This document shows positions 17,976-25,970 of a stretch of 37,687 nucleotides of DNA, piece by piece. The stretch is from RUG572 sp051884915 (lineage in GTDB: Bacteria > Verrucomicrobiota > Kiritimatiellia > RFP12 > UBA1067): NCBI GenBank assembly GCA_051884915.1, contig JBJEWF010000101.1, positions 1 to 37,687 of the forward strand, read 5' to 3'. The translations under genes were made by a program, and so were the position numbers. The notes under the pieces are model-generated. The model saw only the letters and a program-made list of their open reading frames with translations. It did not search any database and was not told the DNA's origin. The first letter of the stretch is position 1, and every line of letters begins with the position of its first letter.

Positions 17976-18257
17976 CGGCATCCCCGCAAGTTCGCCGGCG
18001 CAAGCGCGGAATCTGGCCGCGGCCGCGGCCAGACGCGCGCGCCCGGAAGGCACGCCGACGGAACGGCGGTCTGCCGCAACCGCAGATTCCCCCTCGCTTT
18101 CTCCGCGCGGAAAGCGATCCGCTTTCCGTCCCGCGCGGGAATGCCGTAGTTTGCTTTCGCTTGGCATGAGCGGAAAATTCGGGAAGCCGAACCGGCGCCC
18201 GGCGCCGGCGGCAGACGCCGAAGCGCGGCCACCCGCGTCCAGCGCCCGCATGGCCGG
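17976..18257. other. 282-base gap with a 22-bp palindrome and stem-loops
   Basis: No convincing gene. It holds a perfect loop-free 22-bp palindrome at 18012-18033 (half-site TCTGGCCGCGG). A hairpin sits at 18109-18127 (arm GGAAAGCG, three-base loop) flanked by CCGCGCGG blocks at 18103-18110 and 18131-18138. I see no clear -10 box and no T run for the upstream beta-helix gene. Confidence 0.5.
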
Positions 18258-20237
18258 TCAGGGATGCGCGGGGACGGACTGGTCGGCGTCGAGGCCCGGC
18301 ATGTCGCGCGCGCCCATCGGGCCGCCATCGGTGGCCTGGGACGAACCCGCGCTACCGGGTTTCAGACGGTAGTCGCGCCGGGCCTCGTCGACGAACGCGG
18401 GTTCGCCGTAGACGCTGCCCGCGTCCATCGCCATCTCGGCCTGATAGCGGGCGAACTCTTCGGCGCCCGCGCCGAAACGGGCGGGTTCGAGCCGGATGCC
18501 GGGCTTCTGATGCCGTTCCCGGTTGTTGACGTGATACTCGTAGAGCGCGTTTTCGGGAATGAAATACAGGTTGTGGTCGATCGTCAGGCCCTCGGCCGAG
18601 TCCGGCCGGGCGCGCCAGTCGTTGAACATGCGCGTCGACCGGTCGGTCGTCCGCACGAACACGTTGTTGCGGACGACGAAATTCGTCGTGGGCGCCGCAT
18701 TGTCGTAGAACATCAGGTGCGCGCCGTTCGGGTTCGGCCGCTGGTCGTGGCTCCAGCAGCCGCCCGCGTCGACGCACGTGTTGTGCTCGAAGAGGACGTT
18801 GCCGGTGAAGGAGCGGAGGTCGTGGTTCCAGTATTCGAAGGAATACTCGGCCTGCCAGATCACGTTGTCGCGCCAGACGACGTCCGTCTCCCAGCGCGGA
18901 TCGTCCTTCGTCTGGTTCGTCAGGGCGGCGTCGTAGATCTGCCACAGCCGATTGCGCGTCACGAGATTGTTGTGGCACGCGCCCCAGAACTCGATGCCAT
19001 TGCCGAACCGGACGGGATAGCGCACGCCCTTCGCGTTGACTCGCCAGTATTGGAGGCCGCCGCCGATCCAGTAGATGTCGCAATTGCGGATCGTGATGTT
19101 CCGCGTGCTGCCGCCGCCGAAGCCGTGGGCCGCGCCGTAGCGGACCGCCAGCCCGTCGTAGACGACGTCGTGGCAGCCCCCCTCGTCGACCACATGGCGC
19201 GTGAACGCCAGCTCGATGCTCCTGAAGGCCTTGGCCGGATTTCCGTCCCAGCGGACCAGCACGCGCTCGTTCGTGCGGTCGTCCCAATAGTCCAGCGGCC
19301 GCGCCAGCGATTCGGCGTCCCATTTCTTGACGCCCCATTTCGCGCCATGGTCGCAGATGAAGATTCCCACGTCGAACGGCAGCTGCGCCCGCGGATCGGT
19401 TTCCATGCGCCAGATGCCGACCGGCACGAAGTCCAGCGTCCCCCCCGCCGGCATCACGTCGCCGATCGAGAAATGGAAATAGGCCCCGTCAATCGCCGCG
19501 CGCCGCGTCATCGGCACCTGGACCGTCCGCCACTCGGCGCCGATCTCCGCCGCCGAACCGTCGGACTGGACCGGGCCCTGATGGCCGCAGGTCCAGGGAA
19601 TGCGGTTGAGCGAAAGTCCGATCTGGCCGATGGCGAACGGCTTCGAGGCGCGCACCTTCATGCGCAGCAGCGCCTGTTCGGGCAGATTGTCCACCGCAGG
19701 GCCCCAGACCTGGATGAGATGCCGGGCGCGCTTGGGCTGCTCGGTGCAGGTCACGCGGACGAACCTCTCGCCCTGCTCCTCCAGCACCTTCACCGACCCC
19801 TTGACGCCCTCCTGGAAAGACCCGCTCCAGGACCGGCAATCCCGCCCGTCCCAGACCTGCTCGAACACCTTCGGCGTCTGCCGCTTCGTGGCCCAGATGC
19901 CGGGCTTCAGCTCTTCCCAATCCTCCGCCCGCGTCCGGTCGACCGAATTCTGGAGAATCGGCTTGGCGCCCGAACCGTAGGAGGCGTAGAGGACCGGTTT
20001 GCCCGGTTCGCCGCTCTTCGGGCGAAGCGTCCCGCGCCAGAGGCCGCCGCGCTTGAAGAGCACGCGGTCGCCGGGCTTGATGTCCGCGGACCGGTTATGG
20101 GCCGCGAGCGTCCGCCAGGCGCTCGCCGCCGACGTGCCGGCGGCCGCGTCATCTCCCGCCGCACTGTCGATGAACCAGTCCGCGGCCGGCACGCCAAGCG
20201 CACAGCAGACGCAGCCAATGAGCACTGTCGATTTCAT
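18258..20237 (-). CDS. Exported right-handed parallel beta-helix protein
   Basis: A 659-residue protein with a signal peptide (MKSTVLIGCVCCALGVPA) and an N-terminal domain of the DUF1565/pectate-lyase-like opening (DWFIDSAAGDDAAAGTSAASAW). A beta-sandwich insert (about 140-300) and a parallel beta-helix (about 350-600) follow, with repeated short N-rich turns such as ITIRNCDIYWIGG, NNLVTRNRLW and NFVVRNNVF. Such proteins are polysaccharide lyases or glycoside hydrolases; I cannot assign the substrate. The ATG at 20237 overlaps the transpeptidase stop as ATGA, so translation is coupled. It is the third gene of the GH2 operon. Confidence 0.8.
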   Translation of the reverse strand: MKSTVLIGCVCCALGVPAADWFIDSAAGDDAAAGTSAASAWRTLAAHNRSADIKPGDRVLFKRGGLWRGTLRPKSGEPGKPVLYASYGSGAKPILQNSVDRTRAEDWEELKPGIWATKRQTPKVFEQVWDGRDCRSWSGSFQEGVKGSVKVLEEQGERFVRVTCTEQPKRARHLIQVWGPAVDNLPEQALLRMKVRASKPFAIGQIGLSLNRIPWTCGHQGPVQSDGSAAEIGAEWRTVQVPMTRRAAIDGAYFHFSIGDVMPAGGTLDFVPVGIWRMETDPRAQLPFDVGIFICDHGAKWGVKKWDAESLARPLDYWDDRTNERVLVRWDGNPAKAFRSIELAFTRHVVDEGGCHDVVYDGLAVRYGAAHGFGGGSTRNITIRNCDIYWIGGGLQYWRVNAKGVRYPVRFGNGIEFWGACHNNLVTRNRLWQIYDAALTNQTKDDPRWETDVVWRDNVIWQAEYSFEYWNHDLRSFTGNVLFEHNTCVDAGGCWSHDQRPNPNGAHLMFYDNAAPTTNFVVRNNVFVRTTDRSTRMFNDWRARPDSAEGLTIDHNLYFIPENALYEYHVNNRERHQKPGIRLEPARFGAGAEEFARYQAEMAMDAGSVYGEPAFVDEARRDYRLKPGSAGSSQATDGGPMGARDMPGLDADQSVPAHP

Positions 20238-20779
20238 GAAACGTCTCCAGTTGAGGGTGGAAAAATGGTCACAAGCAGACCATGGTGCTTTTTGACGAGA
20301 TTGAACAGATCGATGACGTCCGCGTTGGCCAGCCGGATGCAGCCATGCGAGGCGGGCGTCCCCAGCAGCTGCTCCTGATTGGTGCCGTGGATGTAGATGA
20401 ACCGGGCGAAGCTGTCGATTCCCGGTCCGGCGTTGACGCCGGGCTCCAGTCCTTCCAGCCGCAGAATGCGGGTCAGCACGCAGTCGCCGCCATCGGCGGC
20501 TCGCCAGGCCGCGGGGGGAAGGATCCGGCCCTTGACCGCGCGGCGCGACACGAAGACCTGGCCGGGCGCCGCGTGGTGTCCGAAGAGCCGGACCACGCGA
20601 TGGCGGCCGGGCGGCGTCCGTCCCGACCCCTCCCGGGCCCCGACGCCCGCGCGGGAGGTCGAGACGCGGTAGACGCGGACGACGGTCCCGCCGCGGGAAA
20701 CCGTCATCCGCTGGCGCGCAACGTCCACCAGAGCCGTCAGGGCGTCCGGCGAAGGCTCACTTGAATTCGACTTGCCCAT
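20234..20779 (-). CDS. L,D-transpeptidase (YkuD), no signal peptide
   Basis: A 181-residue YkuD-domain protein. L,D-transpeptidases make 3-3 crosslinks or attach proteins to peptidoglycan. The active-site block IHGTNQEQLLGTPASHGCIRL contains His131, His145 and the nucleophile Cys147. The domain starts at about residue 17 (LVDVARQRMTV) and spans nearly the whole protein. There is no signal peptide or membrane segment, which is odd for a periplasmic enzyme, although a short proteobacterial YkuD class looks similar. The ATG at 20779 lies 23 bases inside the end of the GH2 gene, and its stop overlaps the beta-helix start. Ribosome entry is probably by coupling. Confidence 0.87.
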   Translation of the reverse strand: MGKSNSSEPSPDALTALVDVARQRMTVSRGGTVVRVYRVSTSRAGVGAREGSGRTPPGRHRVVRLFGHHAAPGQVFVSRRAVKGRILPPAAWRAADGGDCVLTRILRLEGLEPGVNAGPGIDSFARFIYIHGTNQEQLLGTPASHGCIRLANADVIDLFNLVKKHHGLLVTIFPPSTGDVS

Positions 20780-23660
20780 CCTTCAGGCCATCGACGGAGG
20801 CCGTCAGCACGATCGGCCCCGTGGCGCCCTTGTCGCGCCGGACCACGGCGACGGCCTTGCCGAAATAGAGCCGGTGCGACGAGACGTCCGTAAACGCGTC
20901 GTGCGCGCGCGCGTCGCCGTTGCCCACCGCCAGGATGCGGCCCGGACCCGACAGCGCGAATTTCACGCGATCCGAGGCCCAGGGATCGCGCGTTCCCTTC
21001 GCGTCCACGAGATCGACCTGGACGAAGACGCAGGTCTCGCCGTCGGCGGGCAGCGCGGCGCGCTCCGCCGTCAGCTTGACGGCCACCGGCTTTTCCGCCG
21101 TCCGCACCGCCGTCTCGCCGAGCGTCCGCCCGTTCTTGTAGGCCACCGCCTTCAGTTCGCCCGGTTCGTACGGCACGTCGAACCAGCGCAGGCGATAGCG
21201 GGCGCAGACGTCGTAGTAGGGATTCAGGCGGAAGGCGTCGGCGCAGTCGCTGACGACCACGTCGCGGATGGACGCCCAGCTGCCGGGCTTGAGATCGTCG
21301 AACACGATGCGGACGAAACGCGCCGCGTCGGCCTTGCCGGTCTGCTGCTTGTCGGCAAAGCCCTTCCGGGACCAGGTCCGCCACGTCTGGGCGTCGTCGG
21401 AGAGCTGGACCGTCCAGGCATACGCGGAGTCGGCCTGCTCGCCGGCGACGAGGATGGATTCGAACGGCGTCTTCCGCCCGAGATCGACCTGCCACCACTG
21501 CCCCTTCGCCGCGCTGCTCGCGCACCAGCGCGTCTCGTTCCGCCCGTCCAGGGCGAACGCGGCGGCACGGGTCAGGTTCTCCTTGCGCTCGACGCTGCTG
21601 GCCGAGGCCTTCTTGCCCTCGGCGAGATTGCGGACCTTCTCGACGACGCCCTTGACGCGGCGGCCGAGCGACCGGCCGTTGAGAAAGAGTTCGGCTTCGT
21701 CGCCGTCCGTGTAGACGTAGACGGGCATTTTCCCCACGTTCCGGCCCGTCCAGTTCCAGTGCGGCGAGATGTGGAGGGTCGGCGACTGCCGGTTCCAGTG
21801 CGCCCGGTAGAGGTAGTAGCGTTCCTTGGGCAGCCCCATCAGATCGGCAATGCCGAAGTAGGAACTGCGCGCCAGTTCGCGCTTTTCCAGACCGGCCATC
21901 ATGGGGAACGAGCTGTATCGGACGTAGGGCGTCGGTTCGCCCAGATAGTCGATGCCCGTCCACACGAATTCGCCGCCGCAGTAGCGGTCCTCCTCCATGC
22001 GCGCGAACTCGACGTCGGCGATGTCGCTCCACGGCGCGGCGTTGTGCTCGTAGGCGCCCACCTCGCGCGCGGCGACGTCGTAGTCGGTCTTGTTCGCGGC
22101 GGGGGGCTGTTCAAAGGCGCCGTTGCTGCTCAGCGCCGAGGCGCTTTCGGAATAGAGGACGGGCTTTTCGGGATGGCGCTTCTTGACGCTCCGGTACTGC
22201 GCGCCGTAGTTCCAGCCCGTGATGTCCAATTCGGCGAACATCCCCGTCTCCACGGCATTGCAATGGCAGCAGCCGATGCCGACCGGACGCGTCGTATCGA
22301 ACGCGCGGATGGCCGCGCGGAACTCGCGGAAGCGTTCGGCGCTCATGCCGTTCTGCATCTTGGGGTCCTTGCCCTGCCAGCCGTAGCCGTTCGGGGGAAT
22401 CTCGTTGCCGATCGACCACACGACGACGGAGGGATGGTTGCGGTCGCGCACGGCGAACGCGCGCAGATTGCGGCTGACGTACTCCTCCAGCTTCTGGTCC
22501 GGACGGATTCCCGCCGTGCCGTCCCACTTGTCGAAGCATTCGTTCCAGACGACAATGCCCATCTCGTCGCACAGGTCGAGCACCTGCGGGTCGCAGGCGT
22601 TGTGGCTGGTGCGCAGCGCGTTGGCCCCCATGTCCTTCATGATTTCAAGCTGCCGCCGCATGACGCTGCGGTTGAAGGCCATGCCGAGCGGTCCCATGTC
22701 GGAATGGAGATCGACGCCCTGGATCTGGACGCGGCGGCCGTTGAGGTGAAAGCCGTCGTCGGCCGTGAACGCGATCTGCCGAATGCCGAAGCGGACCGTC
22801 CGCTCGTCGACCCGCCCGTCCGCGCGCACGACGACCTGCGCCGTATGGAGCTGCGGATCCGCGACGTCCCACAGCGCCGGGTTGCGGACTTCGCCTTCCA
22901 GCACGACCGCCGTCTCCCCCCGGGCCGCGATCTGCCGCGCCGGCGCCTTCAGCGTCAGCACCGTCCGCCCGGCCGCATCGCGGACCAGAACGTCGGCATC
23001 CGCCACCACCGGCTTCGGCAGCCGGTTGGCCAGCGTGAACGACACGCGGGTCGTGGCGCTCTGCCGGCAGATGGCGGGCGTGGACACGAAAACGCTTCCC
23101 GGCGCCACGTGGACCGCAGGCGCCTGAACCAGGCGCACCGACCGGTAGATGCCCGCGCCGGGATACCAGCGGGACTGGTGGTGCGTCGTGTCGGCATGGA
23201 CGGCGATGACGTTCTCGCCTTCCGTGACGAAAGGCGCGGCGTCCACGCGAAAGCCCATGTAGCCGTAGTCCCAGGAACCGGCGAGCCGCCCGTTGACGTA
23301 CACCTTCGGACAGGCCATCACGCCGTCGAACTCAAGCCAGAGCGCCCCTCCTGCCTTGACGGCCCGCGCGTCGGCGGCGGAAAGCGTCACCGTCCTGCGA
23401 TACCAGCCCGTTCCCCGCCAGGGCAGCTTGCCCGTGCCGCCGTCGGCTTCCGGATCGAACGGACCGGAAATCGCCCAGTCGTGGGGCACTTCAACCGTCT
23501 GCCACGCCTTGTCGTCAAAGGCCGCGGGAGATGCGTCGAACGCCGCGTCCTTCGCCTCCTTGGCGAATTTCCACAGGCCGTTCAGGGACGTCGTTGTCGC
23601 GGCAACCGCGCTTCCGGCCGCACAGGCGGCAAGCGCCATGAGAGAAGATCTGATGTTCAT
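20757..23660 (-). CDS. Exported GH2 beta-galactosidase with inserted discoidin domain
   Basis: A 967-residue GH2 enzyme (beta-galactosidase or related exo-beta-glycosidase). Signal peptide MNIRSSLMALAACAAGSAVAA; sugar-binding sandwich (about 25-185, WRGTGWYRR); immunoglobulin-like domain; TIM barrel with acid/base Glu420 in VWSIGNEIP and nucleophile Glu505 in PVLYSES. A C-terminal DUF4982-like domain is interrupted by about 130 residues (677-807) of F5/8 type C fold (NLAEGKKASASS...WWQVDLG). The sequence resumes with the galactosidase domain and a final big-like domain. The start is taken at 23660; the ATG at 23669 overlaps the -10 box itself and cannot be on the transcript. First gene of a three-gene operon. 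Confidence 0.88.
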   Translation of the reverse strand: MNIRSSLMALAACAAGSAVAATTTSLNGLWKFAKEAKDAAFDASPAAFDDKAWQTVEVPHDWAISGPFDPEADGGTGKLPWRGTGWYRRTVTLSAADARAVKAGGALWLEFDGVMACPKVYVNGRLAGSWDYGYMGFRVDAAPFVTEGENVIAVHADTTHHQSRWYPGAGIYRSVRLVQAPAVHVAPGSVFVSTPAICRQSATTRVSFTLANRLPKPVVADADVLVRDAAGRTVLTLKAPARQIAARGETAVVLEGEVRNPALWDVADPQLHTAQVVVRADGRVDERTVRFGIRQIAFTADDGFHLNGRRVQIQGVDLHSDMGPLGMAFNRSVMRRQLEIMKDMGANALRTSHNACDPQVLDLCDEMGIVVWNECFDKWDGTAGIRPDQKLEEYVSRNLRAFAVRDRNHPSVVVWSIGNEIPPNGYGWQGKDPKMQNGMSAERFREFRAAIRAFDTTRPVGIGCCHCNAVETGMFAELDITGWNYGAQYRSVKKRHPEKPVLYSESASALSSNGAFEQPPAANKTDYDVAAREVGAYEHNAAPWSDIADVEFARMEEDRYCGGEFVWTGIDYLGEPTPYVRYSSFPMMAGLEKRELARSSYFGIADLMGLPKERYYLYRAHWNRQSPTLHISPHWNWTGRNVGKMPVYVYTDGDEAELFLNGRSLGRRVKGVVEKVRNLAEGKKASASSVERKENLTRAAAFALDGRNETRWCASSAAKGQWWQVDLGRKTPFESILVAGEQADSAYAWTVQLSDDAQTWRTWSRKGFADKQQTGKADAARFVRIVFDDLKPGSWASIRDVVVSDCADAFRLNPYYDVCARYRLRWFDVPYEPGELKAVAYKNGRTLGETAVRTAEKPVAVKLTAERAALPADGETCVFVQVDLVDAKGTRDPWASDRVKFALSGPGRILAVGNGDARAHDAFTDVSSHRLYFGKAVAVVRRDKGATGPIVLTASVDGLKDGQVEFK

Positions 23661-23667
23661 GGCGGCC

Positions 23668-23676
23668 ATTATACCA
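23668..23676 (-). promoter_or_regulatory. Extended -10 of the GH2 operon, leaderless
   Basis: Minus strand TGG-TATAAT with the hexamer at 23668-23673, exactly seven bases before the ATG at 23660. Transcription should start at the ATG itself. No -35 at the normal spacing. Confidence 0.6.
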
Positions 23677-23722
23677 AATATTGGGATGAGAGAATTGCGT
23701 CGGCGTCAACCTTTGTAAGCTC

Positions 23723-23789
23723 GGTCACAAGACAAAGTAAATGCAACCCCCGCTTCGCTAAGGGGTTGCATTTACTTTGTCTTGTGACC
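23723..23789. repeat. Large perfect hairpin: 28-bp stem, 11-base loop
   Basis: Left arm 23723-23750 begins GGTCACAAGACAAAG and right arm 23762-23789 is its exact reverse complement; the loop is 23751-23761 (CGCTTCGCTAA). It lies upstream of both the minus-strand GH2 promoter and the plus-strand HTH promoter, so neither operon transcribes it, which argues against an ordinary terminator. Its base composition is lower in GC than the flanking GH2 gene. It could be a MITE-like or REP-like element, a recombination site at the island edge, or a protein-binding cruciform. Confidence 0.85.
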
Positions 23790-23833
23790 TGCGGGTTTCG
23801 TTTTAAATGTGGAAGTCGGGTTAGTGTTGGTTT

Positions 23834-23842
23834 TGCTATAAT
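23834..23842 (+). promoter_or_regulatory. Extended -10 of the restriction-modification operon
   Basis: TGC-TATAAT (hexamer 23837-23842), start near 23849, 28 bases before the HTH gene ATG at 23877. No clear -35. A controller protein, if functional, would be expected to act near here, but I see no obvious tandem C-box. Confidence 0.55.
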
Positions 23843-23876
23843 ACGGGCATCGGAAATGAAGTCGGTAGGAATGGCA

Positions 23877-24109
23877 ATGAGCGTGTCGTACAAGAAGTTG
23901 TGTAAGCTGCTATTTGACGAATGTGCGAATAAGACCGCAGTGCATAAAGCTGCGGGGATTTCGTCTTGTGCCATCGCGCGAATGACTCGCGGTGAAAATG
24001 CGAGCCTGTATTCTTAAACGTTTGCGAAGTGCTGCAGTGCAATATAGGTGATGTTGTTGAGTTTGCATTCTGCGAGTCCAGAATCGATAGAACAATCTTG
24101 AGTGGATAG
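23877..24109 (+). pseudogene. Frameshifted XRE-family HTH regulator (controller-like)
   Basis: The first frame encodes MSVSYKKLCKLLFDECANKT... with a clear Cro/C1 helix-turn-helix (KTAVHKAAGISSCAIARMTRGEN), then stops at 24017 after 46 residues. In the -1 frame from 24005 the sequence continues PVFLNVCEVLQCNIGDVVEFA to a stop at 24107-24109. That matches the usual second half of this small HTH family (pattern GENVTTDVLLKIC...ALNCDIGDI). Compared with that pattern about four bases are missing after GENAS. The start has GTAGGA six bases upstream. Such small HTH proteins often precede type II methyltransferase genes as controllers. Pseudogene is most likely; ribosomal frameshifting is the alternative. 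Confidence 0.7.
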
Positions 24110-24122
24110 TTTGGGATAAAAA

Positions 24123-25970
24123 ATGGTACAGAAACTTTTGAAGACGAAGAAGATCGCGCCAAAGAAAGACGCAGTTAAGGAAGCGTCTATTGTTCTTGTC
24201 GGCACATACAAAGAAAAGCAGCTTGCGTGGATTAAGAAGAATGGTGTCTACAACTATCCCGTGAAGGATGGCGACGAGCTGACGGACGAGACGTGGAGCA
24301 AGGTCAAGGAACTGTGGCTGTATGCGGACGTAAAATCGACGCGTCACGCCTTTGCCGCGGAGTTCGTTGGCAAGATGTCGCGAGAGGAATTCATTGCGGC
24401 CTACCCGACTTATGCCACGCTGGGCGAGCCGAAGAATAAAGCGTATGACGTTTTCAAGGCGACGCCGCTCGATTATGGCCCAGCAGCAGACGGTTCGGTC
24501 GTTGTCGCCCGCGCAGCAGATTTCGGCGGACGATCGGCCAAGGTCAAGAAAACCGTTAAGCAGTTCAAGGCCGACGGCGAGTTTGCACCGCTCGCCGCCT
24601 ATCTTCCGTCCGACCTCGCCAAAGTGCCGCACCGGCAATTGAGAGTTTGCGAGGCGGCGGTGAAGATGAACTTTTGTGCGAAAATGATGAAAACCGAAGC
24701 GAATGCGCCAATAGTGAAGCAAAGTGATCGTCCTATTGCCATTGATCTATTTGCTGGATGCGGCGGACTTTCTCTCGGATTTGAACAGGCAGGTTTCGAT
24801 ATTACGGCCGCTGTTGAGATTGACCCTATTCATGCGGCAGTGCACGAGTACAATTTTCCGTACACAAAGACGATTTGCGCGGACATCAAGAATATCAATG
24901 GTGCCGATATTCGACGACTTGCAGACATTGGTGATCGAGATGTGGACATTGTATTTGGTGGTGCGCCTTGCCAAGGCTTTTCGATGATCGGCAAACGAGC
25001 GCTAGACGATCCGCGCAACCAGCTGATTGGCCATTACTTGCGCATCGTAAATGACATCCGACCGAAATATTGTGTATTGGAAAACGTCAAGGGATTGACA
25101 GTTGGTAAACATGCTCAGTTTCTTGCAGAACTCATTGACGAACTTAAGAAAATCAATTACAAGGTCTTGCTCCCCTATAGAGTGTTGAACGCCGCAAACT
25201 ATGGCGTGCCTCAGAATCGTGAGCGACTGTTCTTGATAGCTGCAAGAGAGGATCAAGATCTTCCTGCATATCCGATGCAGAATGAAGATCGGGTTACGAT
25301 TCAGGAGGCAATTTCCGATTTGCCGGATGCAGACCGCTATGAACAGTTGCTCTCGGATGATTCAGTTCCGGTTCAGTGGCAGACGCAGTACGGCTATGCC
25401 CGTCAGTTACGAGAACAAACACCAGACCCAACTAACTTTGGCTATAATCGTGAGTTTGAACAAAACCTCCTAACGGCAAGTTGGCGCACAATTCACGGTA
25501 GCATGAGTCAGACGCGATTTCTCGCCGCGCCTCAAGGCCAGACGGAACCTCATAGTCGATTCTTTAAACTTGCGTGGGGAGGACAATGCAACACGCTCCG
25601 TGCGGGTACGGACAGTGCTCGTGGTGGTTTTACATCGCCGCGCCCGATTCATCCGGTATTGCCGCGAGTTATTACAGTTCGCGAGGCGGCACGAATCCAC
25701 TCTTATCCCGATTGGTTCAGATTCAATAAAACAAAATGGCATGGTTTCAGGGAGATCGGAAATAGTGTCCCCCCTCTTTTGGCCCGTGCGGTCGGCAGTG
25801 CCGTGATTGATGCATTGGGAATTGTACCTGTCAAGCCAACGCGCGTTATCAAGCCTGGCGACGAATCTTTGTTGGGTTTTGATATGCGGGCTGCAGCTGA
25901 TTATTTCGGTGTCTCGAGAAACGTAATCGCTCAAAGAAAGAGGAAGCACGATGGCAAACAAGAAACGTAA
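24123..25970 (+). CDS. C5-cytosine DNA methyltransferase with novel N-terminal domain
   Basis: Protects host DNA by methylating cytosine C5. In this 615-residue protein the methyltransferase starts near residue 203: motif I AIDLFAGCGGLSLGFEQAGF (206-225), motif IV GGAPCQGFS with catalytic Cys283, motif VI ENV (320-322), motif VIII QNRERLFLI (364-372), a target-recognition region about 380-530, and motif X GNSVPPLLARAVG (546-558). Residues 1-185 are an extra domain with SIVLVGTYKEKQLAWI, GVYNYPVKDGDEL and AFAAEFVGKMSREEF. I know it only as an uncharacterised type. The domain is encoded by somewhat more GC-rich DNA than the methyltransferase. The ATG at 24123 has GGGA upstream. It overlaps the endonuclease gene by 20 bases. 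Confidence 0.92.
   Translation: MVQKLLKTKKIAPKKDAVKEASIVLVGTYKEKQLAWIKKNGVYNYPVKDGDELTDETWSKVKELWLYADVKSTRHAFAAEFVGKMSREEFIAAYPTYATLGEPKNKAYDVFKATPLDYGPAADGSVVVARAADFGGRSAKVKKTVKQFKADGEFAPLAAYLPSDLAKVPHRQLRVCEAAVKMNFCAKMMKTEANAPIVKQSDRPIAIDLFAGCGGLSLGFEQAGFDITAAVEIDPIHAAVHEYNFPYTKTICADIKNINGADIRRLADIGDRDVDIVFGGAPCQGFSMIGKRALDDPRNQLIGHYLRIVNDIRPKYCVLENVKGLTVGKHAQFLAELIDELKKINYKVLLPYRVLNAANYGVPQNRERLFLIAAREDQDLPAYPMQNEDRVTIQEAISDLPDADRYEQLLSDDSVPVQWQTQYGYARQLREQTPDPTNFGYNREFEQNLLTASWRTIHGSMSQTRFLAAPQGQTEPHSRFFKLAWGGQCNTLRAGTDSARGGFTSPRPIHPVLPRVITVREAARIHSYPDWFRFNKTKWHGFREIGNSVPPLLARAVGSAVIDALGIVPVKPTRVIKPGDESLLGFDMRAAADYFGVSRNVIAQRKRKHDGKQET

Noticed and set aside
17976..18251. Upstream extension of the GH42-like gene by 92 codons
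   Set aside because: The added residues are Arg/Ala/Gly rich and would place the signal peptide internally; a good ribosome-binding site fits the start at 17975.
23723..23789. The large hairpin as a transcription terminator
   Set aside because: Both adjacent operons start away from it, and no T run follows either arm, so no known transcript needs to end there.
20772..24017. A 1081-residue plus-strand open frame antisense to the GH2 gene
   Set aside because: It lies opposite a secure GH2 enzyme, is Arg/Val/Ala rich without domains, and its only real part is the HTH at its far end. It is a result of high GC.
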